Made by a program: the position numbers and the translations under genes
Shown: positions 1-7,598 of the stretch, piece after piece
Layout: every line of letters starts with the position of its first letter
Numbering within the stretch: position 1 is the first letter of the stretch
The notes under the pieces: generated by a model
The model's database searches: none
Told to the model about the DNA's origin: nothing
The model's input: only the letters and a program-made list of their open reading frames with translations
Assembly: GCA_045627045.1 (NCBI GenBank)
Contig: JAZQMY010000048.1
Span: 1-64,000 of the forward strand
Reading direction: 5' to 3'
DNA length: 64,000 bases
From: SIG351 sp045627045
GTDB taxonomy: Bacteria; Bacillota; Clostridia; HGM11327

Positions 1-109
1 CCATCTGAAAAGAGTAAGACCCCTTAAAGACGATGAGGTTGATAGGTCAGGTGTGTAAGTACGGTAACGTATTGAGCTAACTGATACTAATAGGTCGAGG
101 GCTTAATCA
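1..109 (+). rRNA. rrl: 23S rRNA, 3' end (partial)
   Basis: The first 109 bases match the conserved 3' end of bacterial 23S rRNA: the run around 'gtaagaccccttaaagacga', the 'ataggtc' and 'gtgtaagt' segments, and the terminal 'taggtcgagggctta'. The gene runs off the left edge of the window. It is followed by 5S rRNA and tRNA-Asn, the usual end of an rRNA operon read on the plus strand. Confidence 0.95.
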
Positions 110-202
110 GGAAGAAAAATTGAGAAAAGTCGATTACTGAAGTGTTGAGATTATGCAGTATTGAAGGTTTAAGCCGAAAGGCGAGAATCTAAAAAGATTA
201 AA

Positions 203-318
203 GCTCGTGACGATAGCAAAGTGGACACACCTGTTCCCATACCGAACACAGAAGTTAAGCACTTTCACGGCGATGGTACTTGGTTGGTGACGACCCGGGA
301 GAGTAGCTAGTCGCGAGT
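203..318 (+). rRNA. rrf: 5S rRNA
   Basis: The segment has typical 5S landmarks: 'ccgaacacagaagttaag' in the loop B/C region and 'gacccgggagagtag' near the 3' end. The terminal stem pairs ctcgtgac (204-211) with gtcgcgag (310-317). Length of about 115 nt is normal. Confidence 0.95.
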
Positions 319-327
319 TTTGAAAAT

Positions 328-403
328 GCTTCTTTAGCTCAGTCGGTAGAGCATGCGGCTGTTAACCGCAGTGTCGTAGGTTCAAGTCCTACAAGAAGCG
401 CCA
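328..403 (+). tRNA. tRNA-Asn (anticodon GTT)
   Basis: A 76-nt cloverleaf: acceptor arm gcttctt/aagaagc, anticodon stem tgcgg/ccgca with loop ctgttaa (anticodon GTT, Asn), T-arm with ggttcaagtcc, and encoded CCA at 401-403. It closes the rRNA operon. tRNA genes are frequent integration targets, but I found no copy of its 3' end at the far side of the mobile region, so its use as an att site is not supported. Confidence 0.95.
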
Positions 404-430
404 TTTCCTTTAACCAAAAAGGAAACTCAC

Positions 431-462
431 AAAAAAGACCACAAGATATTGTGGTCTTTTTG
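431..462 (+). terminator. Intrinsic terminator after rRNA/tRNA operon
   Basis: A perfect stem, aaaagaccacaa (433-444) with ttgtggtctttt (449-460), is followed by Ts. It lies about 30 bp after tRNA-Asn, as expected for the end of the rRNA-tRNA transcript. Confidence 0.85.
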
Positions 463-820
463 CTATCTTTCGGCTGTTTTCTTACTATATCTTGATTGCA
501 GGGTTCAAAATATTGAAACGTTTTTCCAATGAAACTTTTTTGACCTATTTAGACTTGAACTAACGACATTTCATCAAAAATACATCATTTTTTCCTTGCA
601 CTGCTTCGCTCGGTTGCAAATTTCTACCGAGTGATTGGTAAAAGGAAAAATTATCAATTAAAAACGAGAAACAATAACTGCTTTTATGTTAACATTCGTT
701 CGGGTGTCTGTCTTTTCGATTCCCGATTTCTCCATACATAGGAACACTACATCAGACCGTAATTCAGAAATGAGCTACGGTCTTTTTTTGTTTTCCTAAA
801 TACATTAAGGAGGATAGTCC
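463..820. other. Intergenic stretch between tRNA-Asn and truncated parB
   Basis: I see no gene here. It holds a small inverted repeat, ctcggt/accgag at 609-614 and 626-631, and ends in a terminator at 754-789. It probably contains the left boundary of the mobile region, but no core attachment repeat could be matched to the right side. Confidence 0.4.
754..789 (+). terminator. Intrinsic terminator upstream of truncated parB
   Basis: The stem agaccgta (754-761) pairs with tacggtct (776-783) and is followed by seven Ts. It sits directly before the parB remnant, so it either ends an upstream transcript or acts as an attenuator in the parB leader. Confidence 0.75.
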
Positions 821-1123
821 GTGGACGAAAACAAAGAAGTAAATTCAACTGATCCGAAGCGAGAGAAAGTTCGGGTAATTCCGTTGTCAGCCATTGATGA
901 TGCGCCTGACCATCCGTTCCAAGTCCGTGATGATGATGAAATGGCAGAGCTTGTCGAAAGCATTTCAACCTTTGGGGTTATCAATCCGGTTATTGTGAGA
1001 AAAGGTGAAGGGGAAAGATATGAGCTTATTTCAGGGCACAGAAGAAAGTATGCGTGTGCGAAGCTCGGCATTGATACTCTACCGGTTATTGTTCGAGATT
1101 TGAGTAGAGAAGAAGCACATTAA
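821..1123 (+). pseudogene. Truncated ParB-like protein (N-terminal nuclease/CTPase-type domain only)
   Basis: It starts at GTG 821 behind an AGGAGG-type site (809-814). The 100 residues contain the ParB N-terminal core: an 'HPFQVRDD' segment near residue 31, 'INPVIVRK' near 55, and the signature 'ELISGHRR' near 68-75, then 'VIVRDLSREEAH'. Full-length ParB proteins of Tn1549-type elements continue for 150-200 more residues with an HTH domain. Here the reading frame stops directly after the conserved 'EEAH', where AT-rich DNA of another character begins. This looks like a breakpoint, with the rest of the partition and conjugation genes lost. What remains might still fold but would lack DNA binding. 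It marks the left remnant of the integrative element whose right part lies at 25.4-38.1 kb. Confidence 0.8.
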
Positions 1124-1429
1124 TAATATTGCAGTCAATTTTTTCACTGCAGTAAATAAAGATTAAAGAGTTTTGTTGAGGTATAGATTAATAAAAAATC
1201 ATAGTGAGTAGTTTTATTTAACTATTTAATAAAGAAAATTTTATTAAATTATACTTCAAAATTATTATTGATAGATATAAACGACTTATTAAATAATGTT
1301 TTGGTATGAGATAATTCTGTTTTAACGGAAATATTGAGAGCTATTTATAAAAATGTTTGATGTATGACAATACACTGAAATCATGATATAATTTCCGAAA
1401 AAATAATTGTTAGTATTATGAAAAAGATG
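1124..1429. other. AT-rich intergenic stretch, no gene seen
   Basis: About 300 bases between the parB breakpoint and the peptide-cluster promoter. They are dense in stop codons in all frames, with no recognisable gene, RNA or IS end. The composition shifts strongly towards A+T here. Confidence 0.5.
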
Positions 1430-1458
1430 TTGACAAAACAAAAATAACATGATACAAT
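1430..1458 (+). promoter_or_regulatory. Sigma-A promoter of the peptide-maturation operon
   Basis: TTGACA at 1430-1435, a 17-bp spacer, then TACAAT at 1453-1458: near-perfect consensus. Transcription should start near 1465 and run through the small ORF at 1545 into the adenylating-enzyme gene. Confidence 0.8.
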
Positions 1459-1544
1459 ATTTCCATTAAGTTGTAATTAAAAAGTTTGAGATAGGTACAG
1501 AGTAAGTAGAAGGAAGAGCATAATTAATTAAAGGAGACACAGAC

Positions 1545-1688
1545 ATGTATCGAATTACACTGATTAGTAAATATAGTAATATTTCATCATATGGCTATAT
1601 CAGGTACGGATGTTTTACGTACTTTGTTGGGTATTCCGTGTCTTCTGGTAAAAAATTAAATATAATAGAGTTTGTGTGCGTAGATTGA
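1545..1688 (+). CDS. 47-aa small ORF in the leader of the peptide cluster
   Basis: ATG 1545 follows an AAGGAG site at 1531-1536 (8-nt spacing) and the frame runs 47 codons to TGA 1686. The product is rich in Tyr, Ser and Gly, with two cysteines (residues 23 and 45) and an aromatic middle ('YGYIRYGCFTYFVGY'). I do not recognise it. It is the first ORF after the operon promoter. A weak hairpin, gtgtgcg (1675-1681) with tgcgcat (1704-1710) including three G-U pairs, overlaps its stop codon and is followed by a T-run, so the ORF could be a regulatory leader peptide controlling an attenuator. It could instead be a second precursor peptide or a chance ORF. Confidence 0.4.
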   Translation: MYRITLISKYSNISSYGYIRYGCFTYFVGYSVSSGKKLNIIEFVCVD

Positions 1689-1717
1689 AGACAGTGTCAG
1701 TTTGCGCATTTTTTATT
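1675..1717 (+). promoter_or_regulatory. Possible attenuator hairpin before the adenylating-enzyme gene
   Basis: A seven-pair stem with several G-U pairs, gtgtgcg with tgcgcat, is followed by six Ts. Its left arm overlaps the end of the 47-aa ORF, the arrangement expected if translation influences termination. The stem is weak, so this is tentative. Confidence 0.3.
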
Positions 1718-1781
1718 GTCACAAGACTATAAATGTTGTAAGTAATATAAAATATTTTTGATACAAACGTAGGTGAAAGTA

Positions 1782-3140
1782 ATGAGTAGAGTTGCATTAA
1801 TTGGTGAGAATTCTGTTGAATATATAAATACGTTGATAAATATATGGAATTGTGATGATTGTGCTGTACTGATTGATTGGAGAATCCCATTTATTACAGC
1901 AGTCGAAATGATGAAAGAGGCAAACGTAAAGCAATGTTTTATTGAAGATCGTCTATTAGATGACGAGAATATAGGCACTATACATGATATTGAATTTGTT
2001 AAATTTGAACGTAGGAATAATACAGTACAATGTTTGCCGGGAATTATATATGATATATTTAATGAACGTTATAGTCAAAATGAAGCGGTTGTAATATATA
2101 GTTCCGGAACAACAGGAAAATCAAAAGGAATTATACTATCGCATTTTGCAATTAATACAAATGCGGATGCTATTATAGATTATATGAACCTAGAAGAAAA
2201 TGAATGTATTTACATAGCAAAAACACTCTCTCATTCTTCCACACTAACAGGCGAATTGCTTGTTGCGTTGAAAACGAGAACAAAACTTGTTATTGCACCT
2301 GTAGTTGTTCCTCCGAGGTTTGTTCTTAATAATATTGAGAAATATAATGTCTCAATCATTGGAGTTAATCCTACCTTATTAAATATGTATGCAGAAGAAG
2401 TTTGCCGTAATGAATACATATTGACTTCGCTTAAAACAATTTATGTAAGTGGATCGATCCTGAATGACAAGATTTATAATAAAGTACATGATGTTTTTAA
2501 AAATGTAAAAATCTATAATGTATATGGATTATCAGAGGCAGGACCGAGATTAACAGCGCAGAGGGAAGATTGTTGTAAGGAGAATTCGGTTGGTAAACCA
2601 ATAAAAGGAGTAAATCTTGTTATTGTTAATGAACACGGAGAATGTGTATGTGATGGAGAAAGAGGAATAATTCATGTAGATACAAAGTCATTGTATTCGG
2701 GGTATGTTGTGGGAATAGAGAAAAACAAGTCATTGTATAAAGGTTGGTTAAATACCGGCGATATTGGATTTTGGGATGAATATGGTGAAGTGCATGTTGT
2801 TGATAGAGTTGATGATGTGATCATAATTGATGCGCACAAAATTTATCCTTATGATATAGAAAATCAAATACTCAAGGACTGTAAAGTCAGTGAGTGTGTT
2901 GTTTCAGTGGTTAGTAATAAAAACAGAGATGTATTATGTTGTTTATATACTGCAAAAGAAGATTTGAATAAAACCGAAAAAATAAGTTTAAATAGCATAT
3001 TTATGCAATATGAGATGCCAAGAATATTTATTCGAGTAGATTGTATTCCAAAGTCAAAAAATGGAAAAATTATGAGAAGAGAAATTGGTGAATTTGCACA
3101 AAATAAATATTGGGAATTGCTTCGCAGGCGCAATAGTTGA
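1782..3140 (+). CDS. Class I adenylate-forming enzyme (acyl-/aminoacyl-AMP ligase) of peptide cluster
   Basis: The 452-residue protein has the full ANL-superfamily motif set: P-loop-like 'YSSGTTGKSKGI' (about 106-117), the 'YGLSEAGPR' A5 motif, 'GWLNTGDIGFWDEYG' and 'VDRVDDVII' (A7-A8, hinge), and the C-terminal catalytic lysine in 'NGKIMRR' (about K429). It should activate a carboxylic or amino acid with ATP and pass it to a thiol. The next gene is an acyl carrier protein, its likely acceptor. Start ATG 1782 is preferred over GTG 1773 because the GTG overlaps the AGGTG ribosome site. At about 450 residues it is shorter than most acyl-CoA synthetases and resembles stand-alone adenylation proteins of small peptide and butirosin-type systems. 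The substrate cannot be read from sequence. Codons are AT-rich (ATA, TTA), as in the rest of the cluster. Confidence 0.85.
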   Translation: MSRVALIGENSVEYINTLINIWNCDDCAVLIDWRIPFITAVEMMKEANVKQCFIEDRLLDDENIGTIHDIEFVKFERRNNTVQCLPGIIYDIFNERYSQNEAVVIYSSGTTGKSKGIILSHFAINTNADAIIDYMNLEENECIYIAKTLSHSSTLTGELLVALKTRTKLVIAPVVVPPRFVLNNIEKYNVSIIGVNPTLLNMYAEEVCRNEYILTSLKTIYVSGSILNDKIYNKVHDVFKNVKIYNVYGLSEAGPRLTAQREDCCKENSVGKPIKGVNLVIVNEHGECVCDGERGIIHVDTKSLYSGYVVGIEKNKSLYKGWLNTGDIGFWDEYGEVHVVDRVDDVIIIDAHKIYPYDIENQILKDCKVSECVVSVVSNKNRDVLCCLYTAKEDLNKTEKISLNSIFMQYEMPRIFIRVDCIPKSKNGKIMRREIGEFAQNKYWELLRRRNS

Positions 3141-3158
3141 GGGAGGTACAATGGTGAT

Positions 3159-3431
3159 ATGAATAATGGTGAACGAATAGCTATGTTAGACAGACTGATT
3201 TTAGGTGAAAATGAATATTTAGAAGAGGGTCAAGTTAATGAGTTGAACATGTTTACTGATTTAATAAATGACTTATCGTATGATTCTCTTTCCATAATTC
3301 AATTAGTCGTGCAGGTTGAGGAAGCTTTTGATTTGGAAATTTTAGATGAGGATTTAGACTTTGCGAAATTACGTAAGTATGAATGGTGGGTTGAATTAAT
3401 TACGAAGGAGAATGTGAGTGGAGAAGAATAA
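3159..3431 (+). CDS. Acyl carrier protein of peptide cluster
   Basis: This 90-residue acidic helical protein carries a phosphopantetheine-type site 'YDSLSIIQLVVQVEEAF', with the modifiable serine at about residue 43. It probably holds the acyl or aminoacyl group made by the adenylating enzyme upstream. The start ATG 3159 is 12 nt from the strong AGGGAGG at 3140-3146, which is long. A nearer ATG at 3151 opens only a three-codon frame (stop at 3160-3162) that overlaps the real start, so start choice or translational coupling may be unusual. The gene ends inside the next gene (overlap 3418-3431), as in a tight operon. Confidence 0.8.
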   Translation: MNNGERIAMLDRLILGENEYLEEGQVNELNMFTDLINDLSYDSLSIIQLVVQVEEAFDLEILDEDLDFAKLRKYEWWVELITKENVSGEE

Positions 3432-4524
3432 TCTTTTATTAACTTTGAATTTTGCATTGAAAAATTGCGGGTATTACAATGAAACTAATTATAATGATAT
3501 TGATATTAATATTAATATGTTTAAGATAGTTGACAGTAATGAATATAAGAAAAATCTTCATTTGTTTGTATCTAAAGGATACTCAGGAAAAGCGATAAAG
3601 TCATTACATAGTTTTAGATTTGTTAATCATAAAGGCGATGTGCAGTCATTTTACTGGAATACATCAGAGATGGTAAAATCTAATCATGTTTTATGGAATT
3701 ACAGAAAGTCACTTTATGGCATAAAGACAACGGATAGATGTTGCTGTTGTAATACAATTACGCCTTACGGATACCAGATAAATAGTATTGATAAGTATGT
3801 AATCAAAAATGGATATATGTCGGTTAACAACTCAATAGCATTCGACACAATGCCACTTTCTGTAATAGATGCAATGATTAATTATAGACCTGATTGGTAT
3901 TTGTTTCATAGTGCTTTGCTGATATATTTATTTCAGATATTGTCTTCTAAATATGATAAATCACCATTTAAGCTCAAACTTATTGAATACTATGGAAGAC
4001 GATTAGATTATTATTTGCAATGCAATTTGGAAAAATTTTTTAACTGTAAGATAGTGTACATATTTGGAATGAATTATCTTGGTGTTGCTTATGAGAACAT
4101 AGATGGAAAATTAAAAATAATAGATGAAAATGTATTTGTTGAAGATTATAATGGTAGCATTTACGTTACCAATCTAATTAATAAAAGTTGTCCGATTATC
4201 AGACATGATACAGGATATCATGGAAATATTTTGGATGGAAATATTATGCTTAATAATGAATATACCAGTGACAATGTGGGCAGTATATGGGCTGAGCTTT
4301 ATATTGAATTTTTGGTTAATGAAATAAATCAAAACAACTTTAATGCCATATATCAATATAAAAGTTGTATAGATAATAGAAAATTGTACTTACAATTTTT
4401 CGTTGAGTCGGAGCATGGAAAATGGAAAGAAACCATTTTGCAAAGGGCTTATCGTAGAATGGATGAATGCATAAAAATAAAAGATGAATTCAAAGATATT
4501 GTAGTGGAGGTGAGTAATCTATGA
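3418..4524 (+). CDS. Degenerate PaaK/CapK-like adenylation protein
   Basis: The start is GTG 3418 behind GAAGGAG (3404-3410), overlapping the carrier gene. The 368-residue product aligns by eye with the PaaK/CapK-like protein at 12932. Corresponding segments are 'SFYWNTSEMVKSNHVLWNYRKSLYGI' here and 'TVYWSQSDYLISMRTLWERRRVYYGI' there (each quoted run split over residues 77-102 and 74-99), then 'RPDWYLFHSALL' and 'QPEWMYIQPSIL', then 'FFNCKIVYIFGMNYLG' and 'FFYDVKIASMYGSEEMNG'. The Ser/Gly-rich ATP loop of the paralogue is missing here (residues 60-72), so it is probably catalytically dead, or a partner or recognition protein. A run of four cysteines at residues 108-111 is striking and could bind a metal. 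The gene is translationally coupled to the radical SAM gene (ATGA overlap), which suggests a shared task. Confidence 0.6.
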   Translation: MEKNNLLLTLNFALKNCGYYNETNYNDIDININMFKIVDSNEYKKNLHLFVSKGYSGKAIKSLHSFRFVNHKGDVQSFYWNTSEMVKSNHVLWNYRKSLYGIKTTDRCCCCNTITPYGYQINSIDKYVIKNGYMSVNNSIAFDTMPLSVIDAMINYRPDWYLFHSALLIYLFQILSSKYDKSPFKLKLIEYYGRRLDYYLQCNLEKFFNCKIVYIFGMNYLGVAYENIDGKLKIIDENVFVEDYNGSIYVTNLINKSCPIIRHDTGYHGNILDGNIMLNNEYTSDNVGSIWAELYIEFLVNEINQNNFNAIYQYKSCIDNRKLYLQFFVESEHGKWKETILQRAYRRMDECIKIKDEFKDIVVEVSNL

Positions 4525-5990
4525 ATGATAATTATCCATACATTAAAATATTTAAGCTTGTTACCGGGCATTATATTTATGATGTAAATATGAATACGGT
4601 TATAAAAATTACAGATGATAATGTGTTTAATCAAATATTAGAAATAAACAAATATGGCTGGAAGACTTTTTATGACAAAAATGATTTAATGGATGACAAA
4701 TTTAATGGATTACGTATCCTGCTCAACAAAGGATATTTAAAGGCAAATGATGTTGAAAAGATAGAAAATGTGAATTATGAATTTAGTAGAACATATATTG
4801 ACAATTGCGTTAATCAAATGATATTGCAAGTTACTCAAAATTGCAATTTACGCTGTGGTTATTGTCCATATGCGTGGAATGGACATATGGAGAGGTCACA
4901 CAGTAATAAAAGAATGAGCTGGGATATTGCAAAAAAAGCGTTAGATTTCTTTATTGAAAATTCTTACGAAGCGGATGAAATGTCATTATCTTTTTATGGT
5001 GGAGAACCCTTGCTTGACTTTGCATTAATAAAGCAGTGCATTGAGTATATGGCGGCAAGAGTGGCAAGCAAGCGCCTAACTTTTCATATGACAACAAATG
5101 GAACCCTCATTAATAGAGAATTTCTGGATTTTATGAGCAAATATGATTTTGGTATATATATCAGCTTGGATGGTCCGGAAGATATACATAATAAAAATCG
5201 CAAATTCGGAGTAGATGGAACCGGGTCGTATAAAAAAATATATGAAAACTTAAAATTGATTTGTAATGAATACCCTCAACTACTAAAAAGATTTTTCTTT
5301 AATGCTGTTTGGGATGGCATTGGGGAAGTAGAAAGAATACACGATTTCTTTAGAACTGATGATGTAATATCTAAGTTTGACTATTATAATCTTAATTTTG
5401 TGGATGATGGTTCAATATTAATGGATGTTACCGTGTCTGATCATAATTATAATACACAACAGATGAGGTATTTGGATTATTTCATAAAGACCATTGAAAA
5501 TAGGGATGCTTCTTTTGATTTATCAAATGATATTAAAGATATGAAGGAGAGGCTGTTGAGATTGAGTGATAGTTTTAACGATAAAAAACCGTTAAGTAAA
5601 ATAAGATTTCAGTCAGGACCGTGCATACCCGGATGTTCAAAACTTTTTGTTGATGCTGATGGTAATTTATTTCCATGTGAGAAAACATCGGATAAGTGTG
5701 TATGGTTTGGTAATATATGCAATGAAGAAAAAATAGACTATAAATCAGTTTTCAAATTAATGAATTTAGATGGGCTTGCTTCCGAAAGATGTAAAAAGTG
5801 CTGGGGGATTCGACTTTGTAAATTGTGTGCAATATTTGTGGCAAATGGAGATACATTATCGGATGTTATTTTGTCAGATGAATGCCAACGTTTTAGTCAC
5901 CAAATGGCAGATTCTATTAAAGAAGTAATATATTTGTATGAAATGGGAATTGATTTAAATAAGAAATTATTTGAGATAGGAGATGAGTGA
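4521..5990 (+). CDS. Radical SAM/SPASM peptide maturase (CcpM-like)
   Basis: The 489-residue protein has an N-terminal domain (1-95) with a fold reminiscent of peptide-recognition (RRE-like) segments, then a radical SAM core with 'CNLRCGYC' (C108, C112, C115) binding the SAM [4Fe-4S] cluster and a 'FYGGEPLL' motif. The C-terminal SPASM domain has many cysteines ('GPCIPGC', 'FPCEKTSDKC', 'CKKCWGIRLCKLC') for two auxiliary clusters. Enzymes of this design install thioether, C-C or related crosslinks on ribosomal peptides. The domain order and neighbours match the clostridial Cys-rich peptide maturase family that I recall as CcpM; an HMM search would settle it. The target is presumably the 46-aa peptide at 7376. 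The gene overlaps both neighbours, so it is part of one operon. Confidence 0.85.
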   Translation: MNDNYPYIKIFKLVTGHYIYDVNMNTVIKITDDNVFNQILEINKYGWKTFYDKNDLMDDKFNGLRILLNKGYLKANDVEKIENVNYEFSRTYIDNCVNQMILQVTQNCNLRCGYCPYAWNGHMERSHSNKRMSWDIAKKALDFFIENSYEADEMSLSFYGGEPLLDFALIKQCIEYMAARVASKRLTFHMTTNGTLINREFLDFMSKYDFGIYISLDGPEDIHNKNRKFGVDGTGSYKKIYENLKLICNEYPQLLKRFFFNAVWDGIGEVERIHDFFRTDDVISKFDYYNLNFVDDGSILMDVTVSDHNYNTQQMRYLDYFIKTIENRDASFDLSNDIKDMKERLLRLSDSFNDKKPLSKIRFQSGPCIPGCSKLFVDADGNLFPCEKTSDKCVWFGNICNEEKIDYKSVFKLMNLDGLASERCKKCWGIRLCKLCAIFVANGDTLSDVILSDECQRFSHQMADSIKEVIYLYEMGIDLNKKLFEIGDE

Positions 5991-6978
5991 AGTGAGAATC
6001 GGAATTACAGCTATATATTATGAGATGCTTGAGGTGTTTTTGGCTAACGCAGATAAGCTAAAAGAAGAAATAACAATAAGTGGCATATGTTTTCAAGACA
6101 ATTCAAAACAAACACAGTTTCATAAAAGGAATCCGAAGAGTGCGTATGCTGTTTTTGACAGTTTTGAGTCAATGGCAAATAATTCGGACGAAATATGGAT
6201 TTTTACTTATAAAAATAAGGAAACTGTTCTTGAAAAGGATTACATTCAGTCTGTTATAGCGATATGTAATGATAAATTACTAAAGTATAAATATGTTGAT
6301 TTACCGAGTACAGAAGAGAATATAGATTATTCTGGCAAAGTGACTTTATTGGTTTACAGCGATATTTTAAACTATGATTTTATTGGAATAGAGTTATATT
6401 ACAGAGAAATGTTGCATGAAAACGGACTTAGAGCGCAAATAGTAAATATGCCGTCGGCAATAAATGAATGCTATAATATATTGGATTATCCTATAGATAT
6501 TGAGAGTACAATAGTTTCGGATAATGATCTCAGAAAGTTATTGAGCGATACTTCATATGATGTGGTTATTTTGCATATACCATACGATGTTTCAAATGAA
6601 TTAGACGCTAAACGTTACTACAATTTGTATTCCGCGCTGAGCCGATGTGTTACTGTGGATTATTCGGCAATGGTACTAAATGCTGATAGATACTCTGATA
6701 AGCAGTTGAACATGTTAGAATGCATGAGTAAAACCTTTTTCTCTCCTATTGATGATTATTTTATCAGCGAATATGGAAGAAAAGAATTAAAGTCAAAAAA
6801 AGGGGAAAAAGAGAGGCTTATGAGGTTTAACATAAATGATGTTAAATCCAGTGCTGATTATTTAACGCAATACTTAAAGAACATAAGCCTCATGAATTAT
6901 AATAATTTTAGTTTGTCATTTAATAATTTTAGAAATAAAATTGATACATCGGTAAGACCGTATAGTGTTGTAATATAG
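5983..6978 (+). CDS. Peptide-maturation-system protein of unknown function (TIGR04066-like)
   Basis: This 331-residue protein overlaps the radical SAM stop codon by 8 nt (ATG 5983). I see no catalytic motif I can name. The N-terminal half looks Rossmann-like ('VRIGITAIYYEML' at 4-16, 'KVTLLVYSDILNYDFIGIEL' near 119-138), and a second alpha/beta part around 195 holds 'SYDVVILHIPYD'. The gene position and general look fit the 'peptide maturation system protein' family that I remember beside CcpM-type maturases (TIGR04066). That is a recollection, not a search result. It may recognise the SAM enzyme or the peptide, or modify the peptide. It has no signal peptide or membrane segment. Confidence 0.5.
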   Translation: MSEVRIGITAIYYEMLEVFLANADKLKEEITISGICFQDNSKQTQFHKRNPKSAYAVFDSFESMANNSDEIWIFTYKNKETVLEKDYIQSVIAICNDKLLKYKYVDLPSTEENIDYSGKVTLLVYSDILNYDFIGIELYYREMLHENGLRAQIVNMPSAINECYNILDYPIDIESTIVSDNDLRKLLSDTSYDVVILHIPYDVSNELDAKRYYNLYSALSRCVTVDYSAMVLNADRYSDKQLNMLECMSKTFFSPIDDYFISEYGRKELKSKKGEKERLMRFNINDVKSSADYLTQYLKNISLMNYNNFSLSFNNFRNKIDTSVRPYSVVI

Positions 6979-6984
6979 GATGTA

Positions 6985-7230
6985 ATGATTATGGATAATG
7001 TAAAAGCTTTAGTGGAATTTACCGCAAAGAAAATGGGTAAACCGTTTAACGACAATATTTTGGATGAATTACTTATGTCGTACAATATAAAATATACTGC
7101 TGTTGAAATTATTATATTAATAAAGAGTATTTCAGAGAACTTGGGTGTCAATTATGTAGATAAGCTCAAACGGGTTGTGAAAGAAGGCATTACATATGAT
7201 TCGATAATAAAAATATTTTCAAGTATATGA
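6985..7230 (+). CDS. Acyl-carrier-related small protein lacking the carrier serine
   Basis: An 81-residue helical protein, with ATG at 6985 or 6991. The segment 'NIKYTAVEIIILIKSISENLGV' (split over residues 49-70) occupies the place where the true carrier at 3159 has 'YDSLSIIQLVVQVEEAFDL'. The serine and its preceding Asp are absent here, so the protein cannot carry phosphopantetheine in the usual way. I recall an 'acyl carrier-related' family (TIGR04069) in clostridial Cys-rich peptide systems that this may belong to. It may be a docking or chaperone protein. It is the last enzyme-side gene before the precursor peptide. Confidence 0.5.
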   Translation: MIMDNVKALVEFTAKKMGKPFNDNILDELLMSYNIKYTAVEIIILIKSISENLGVNYVDKLKRVVKEGITYDSIIKIFSSI

Positions 7231-7375
7231 TTGTGTAATGTATACTTTATACTTATAAGAAGCAATGTAGCTATATAACTTGTTGCGTTTTTAAAATACA
7301 CAACGTAGACGAATATTTTTTATTATATAGATAAATGGTTTTATCTAAATATTTAAGGAAAGGAGGTAAGTAAAT
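7231..7375 (+). promoter_or_regulatory. Leader region of the precursor peptide gene
   Basis: These 145 bp have no ORF and end in the strong AGGAGG site (7361-7366) of the precursor gene, the best ribosome site in the cluster. That fits high-level production of a substrate peptide. A partial inverted repeat, ttgttgcg/cacaacg (about 7280-7309), and AT-rich hexamers suggest a separate promoter or RNA processing, but no consensus promoter is clear. Confidence 0.35.
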
Positions 7376-7516
7376 ATGAGTTTGGAAAAATTGACAAATA
7401 AGGCACCGATTTTGAGAAGTGAATGTATAGGTTCTGGATCATGTAGCGGAGGATGTTCAAATAGTAATGGAACCGATATTCAAAATTTGAGAAAAAAGAG
7501 AAATAATCAATCATAA
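7376..7516 (+). CDS. Cys/Ser/Gly-rich RiPP precursor peptide (46 aa)
   Basis: ATG 7376 lies 9 nt after a near-perfect AGGAGG. The 46 codons encode a leader-like N-terminus ('MSLEKLTNKAPILR'), a short core dense in Cys, Ser and Gly (residues 15-32: 'SECIGSGSCSGGCSNSNG'; cysteines at 17, 23 and 27), and a basic Asn-rich tail. Such small Cys-rich peptides placed right after a SPASM radical SAM gene are typical substrates of clostridial Cys-rich peptide maturases. There is no double-glycine cleavage site, and the exporters lack a peptidase domain, so how and where the leader is removed is open. A terminator-like hairpin follows at 7538. Smallness is the main caveat. Confidence 0.75.
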   Translation: MSLEKLTNKAPILRSECIGSGSCSGGCSNSNGTDIQNLRKKRNNQS

Positions 7517-7537
7517 TATGGTTTGCCTAAAATTAGA

Positions 7538-7575
7538 AAAGGCTATCTAATGTATTATGGATAGCCTTTCTGATT
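7538..7575 (+). terminator. Terminator-like hairpin after precursor peptide
   Basis: The stem aaaggctatc (7538-7547) pairs with gatagccttt (7560-7569). The following T-tract is poor (ctgatt), so this may be an RNA 3'-end stabiliser rather than a full terminator. It closes the maturation/precursor operon. Confidence 0.6.
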
Positions 7576-7598
7576 ATTAGTTTATTATGTGGTTCTAT

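Noticed and set aside
328..403. tRNA-Asn as attachment site of the mobile region
   Set aside because: I found no direct repeat of the tRNA 3' end near 38.1-38.4 kb, and large serine recombinases do not usually use tRNA genes.
1773..1781. GTG 1773 as start of the adenylating enzyme
   Set aside because: It overlaps the only ribosome-site-like sequence (AGGTG), which is better placed for ATG 1782.
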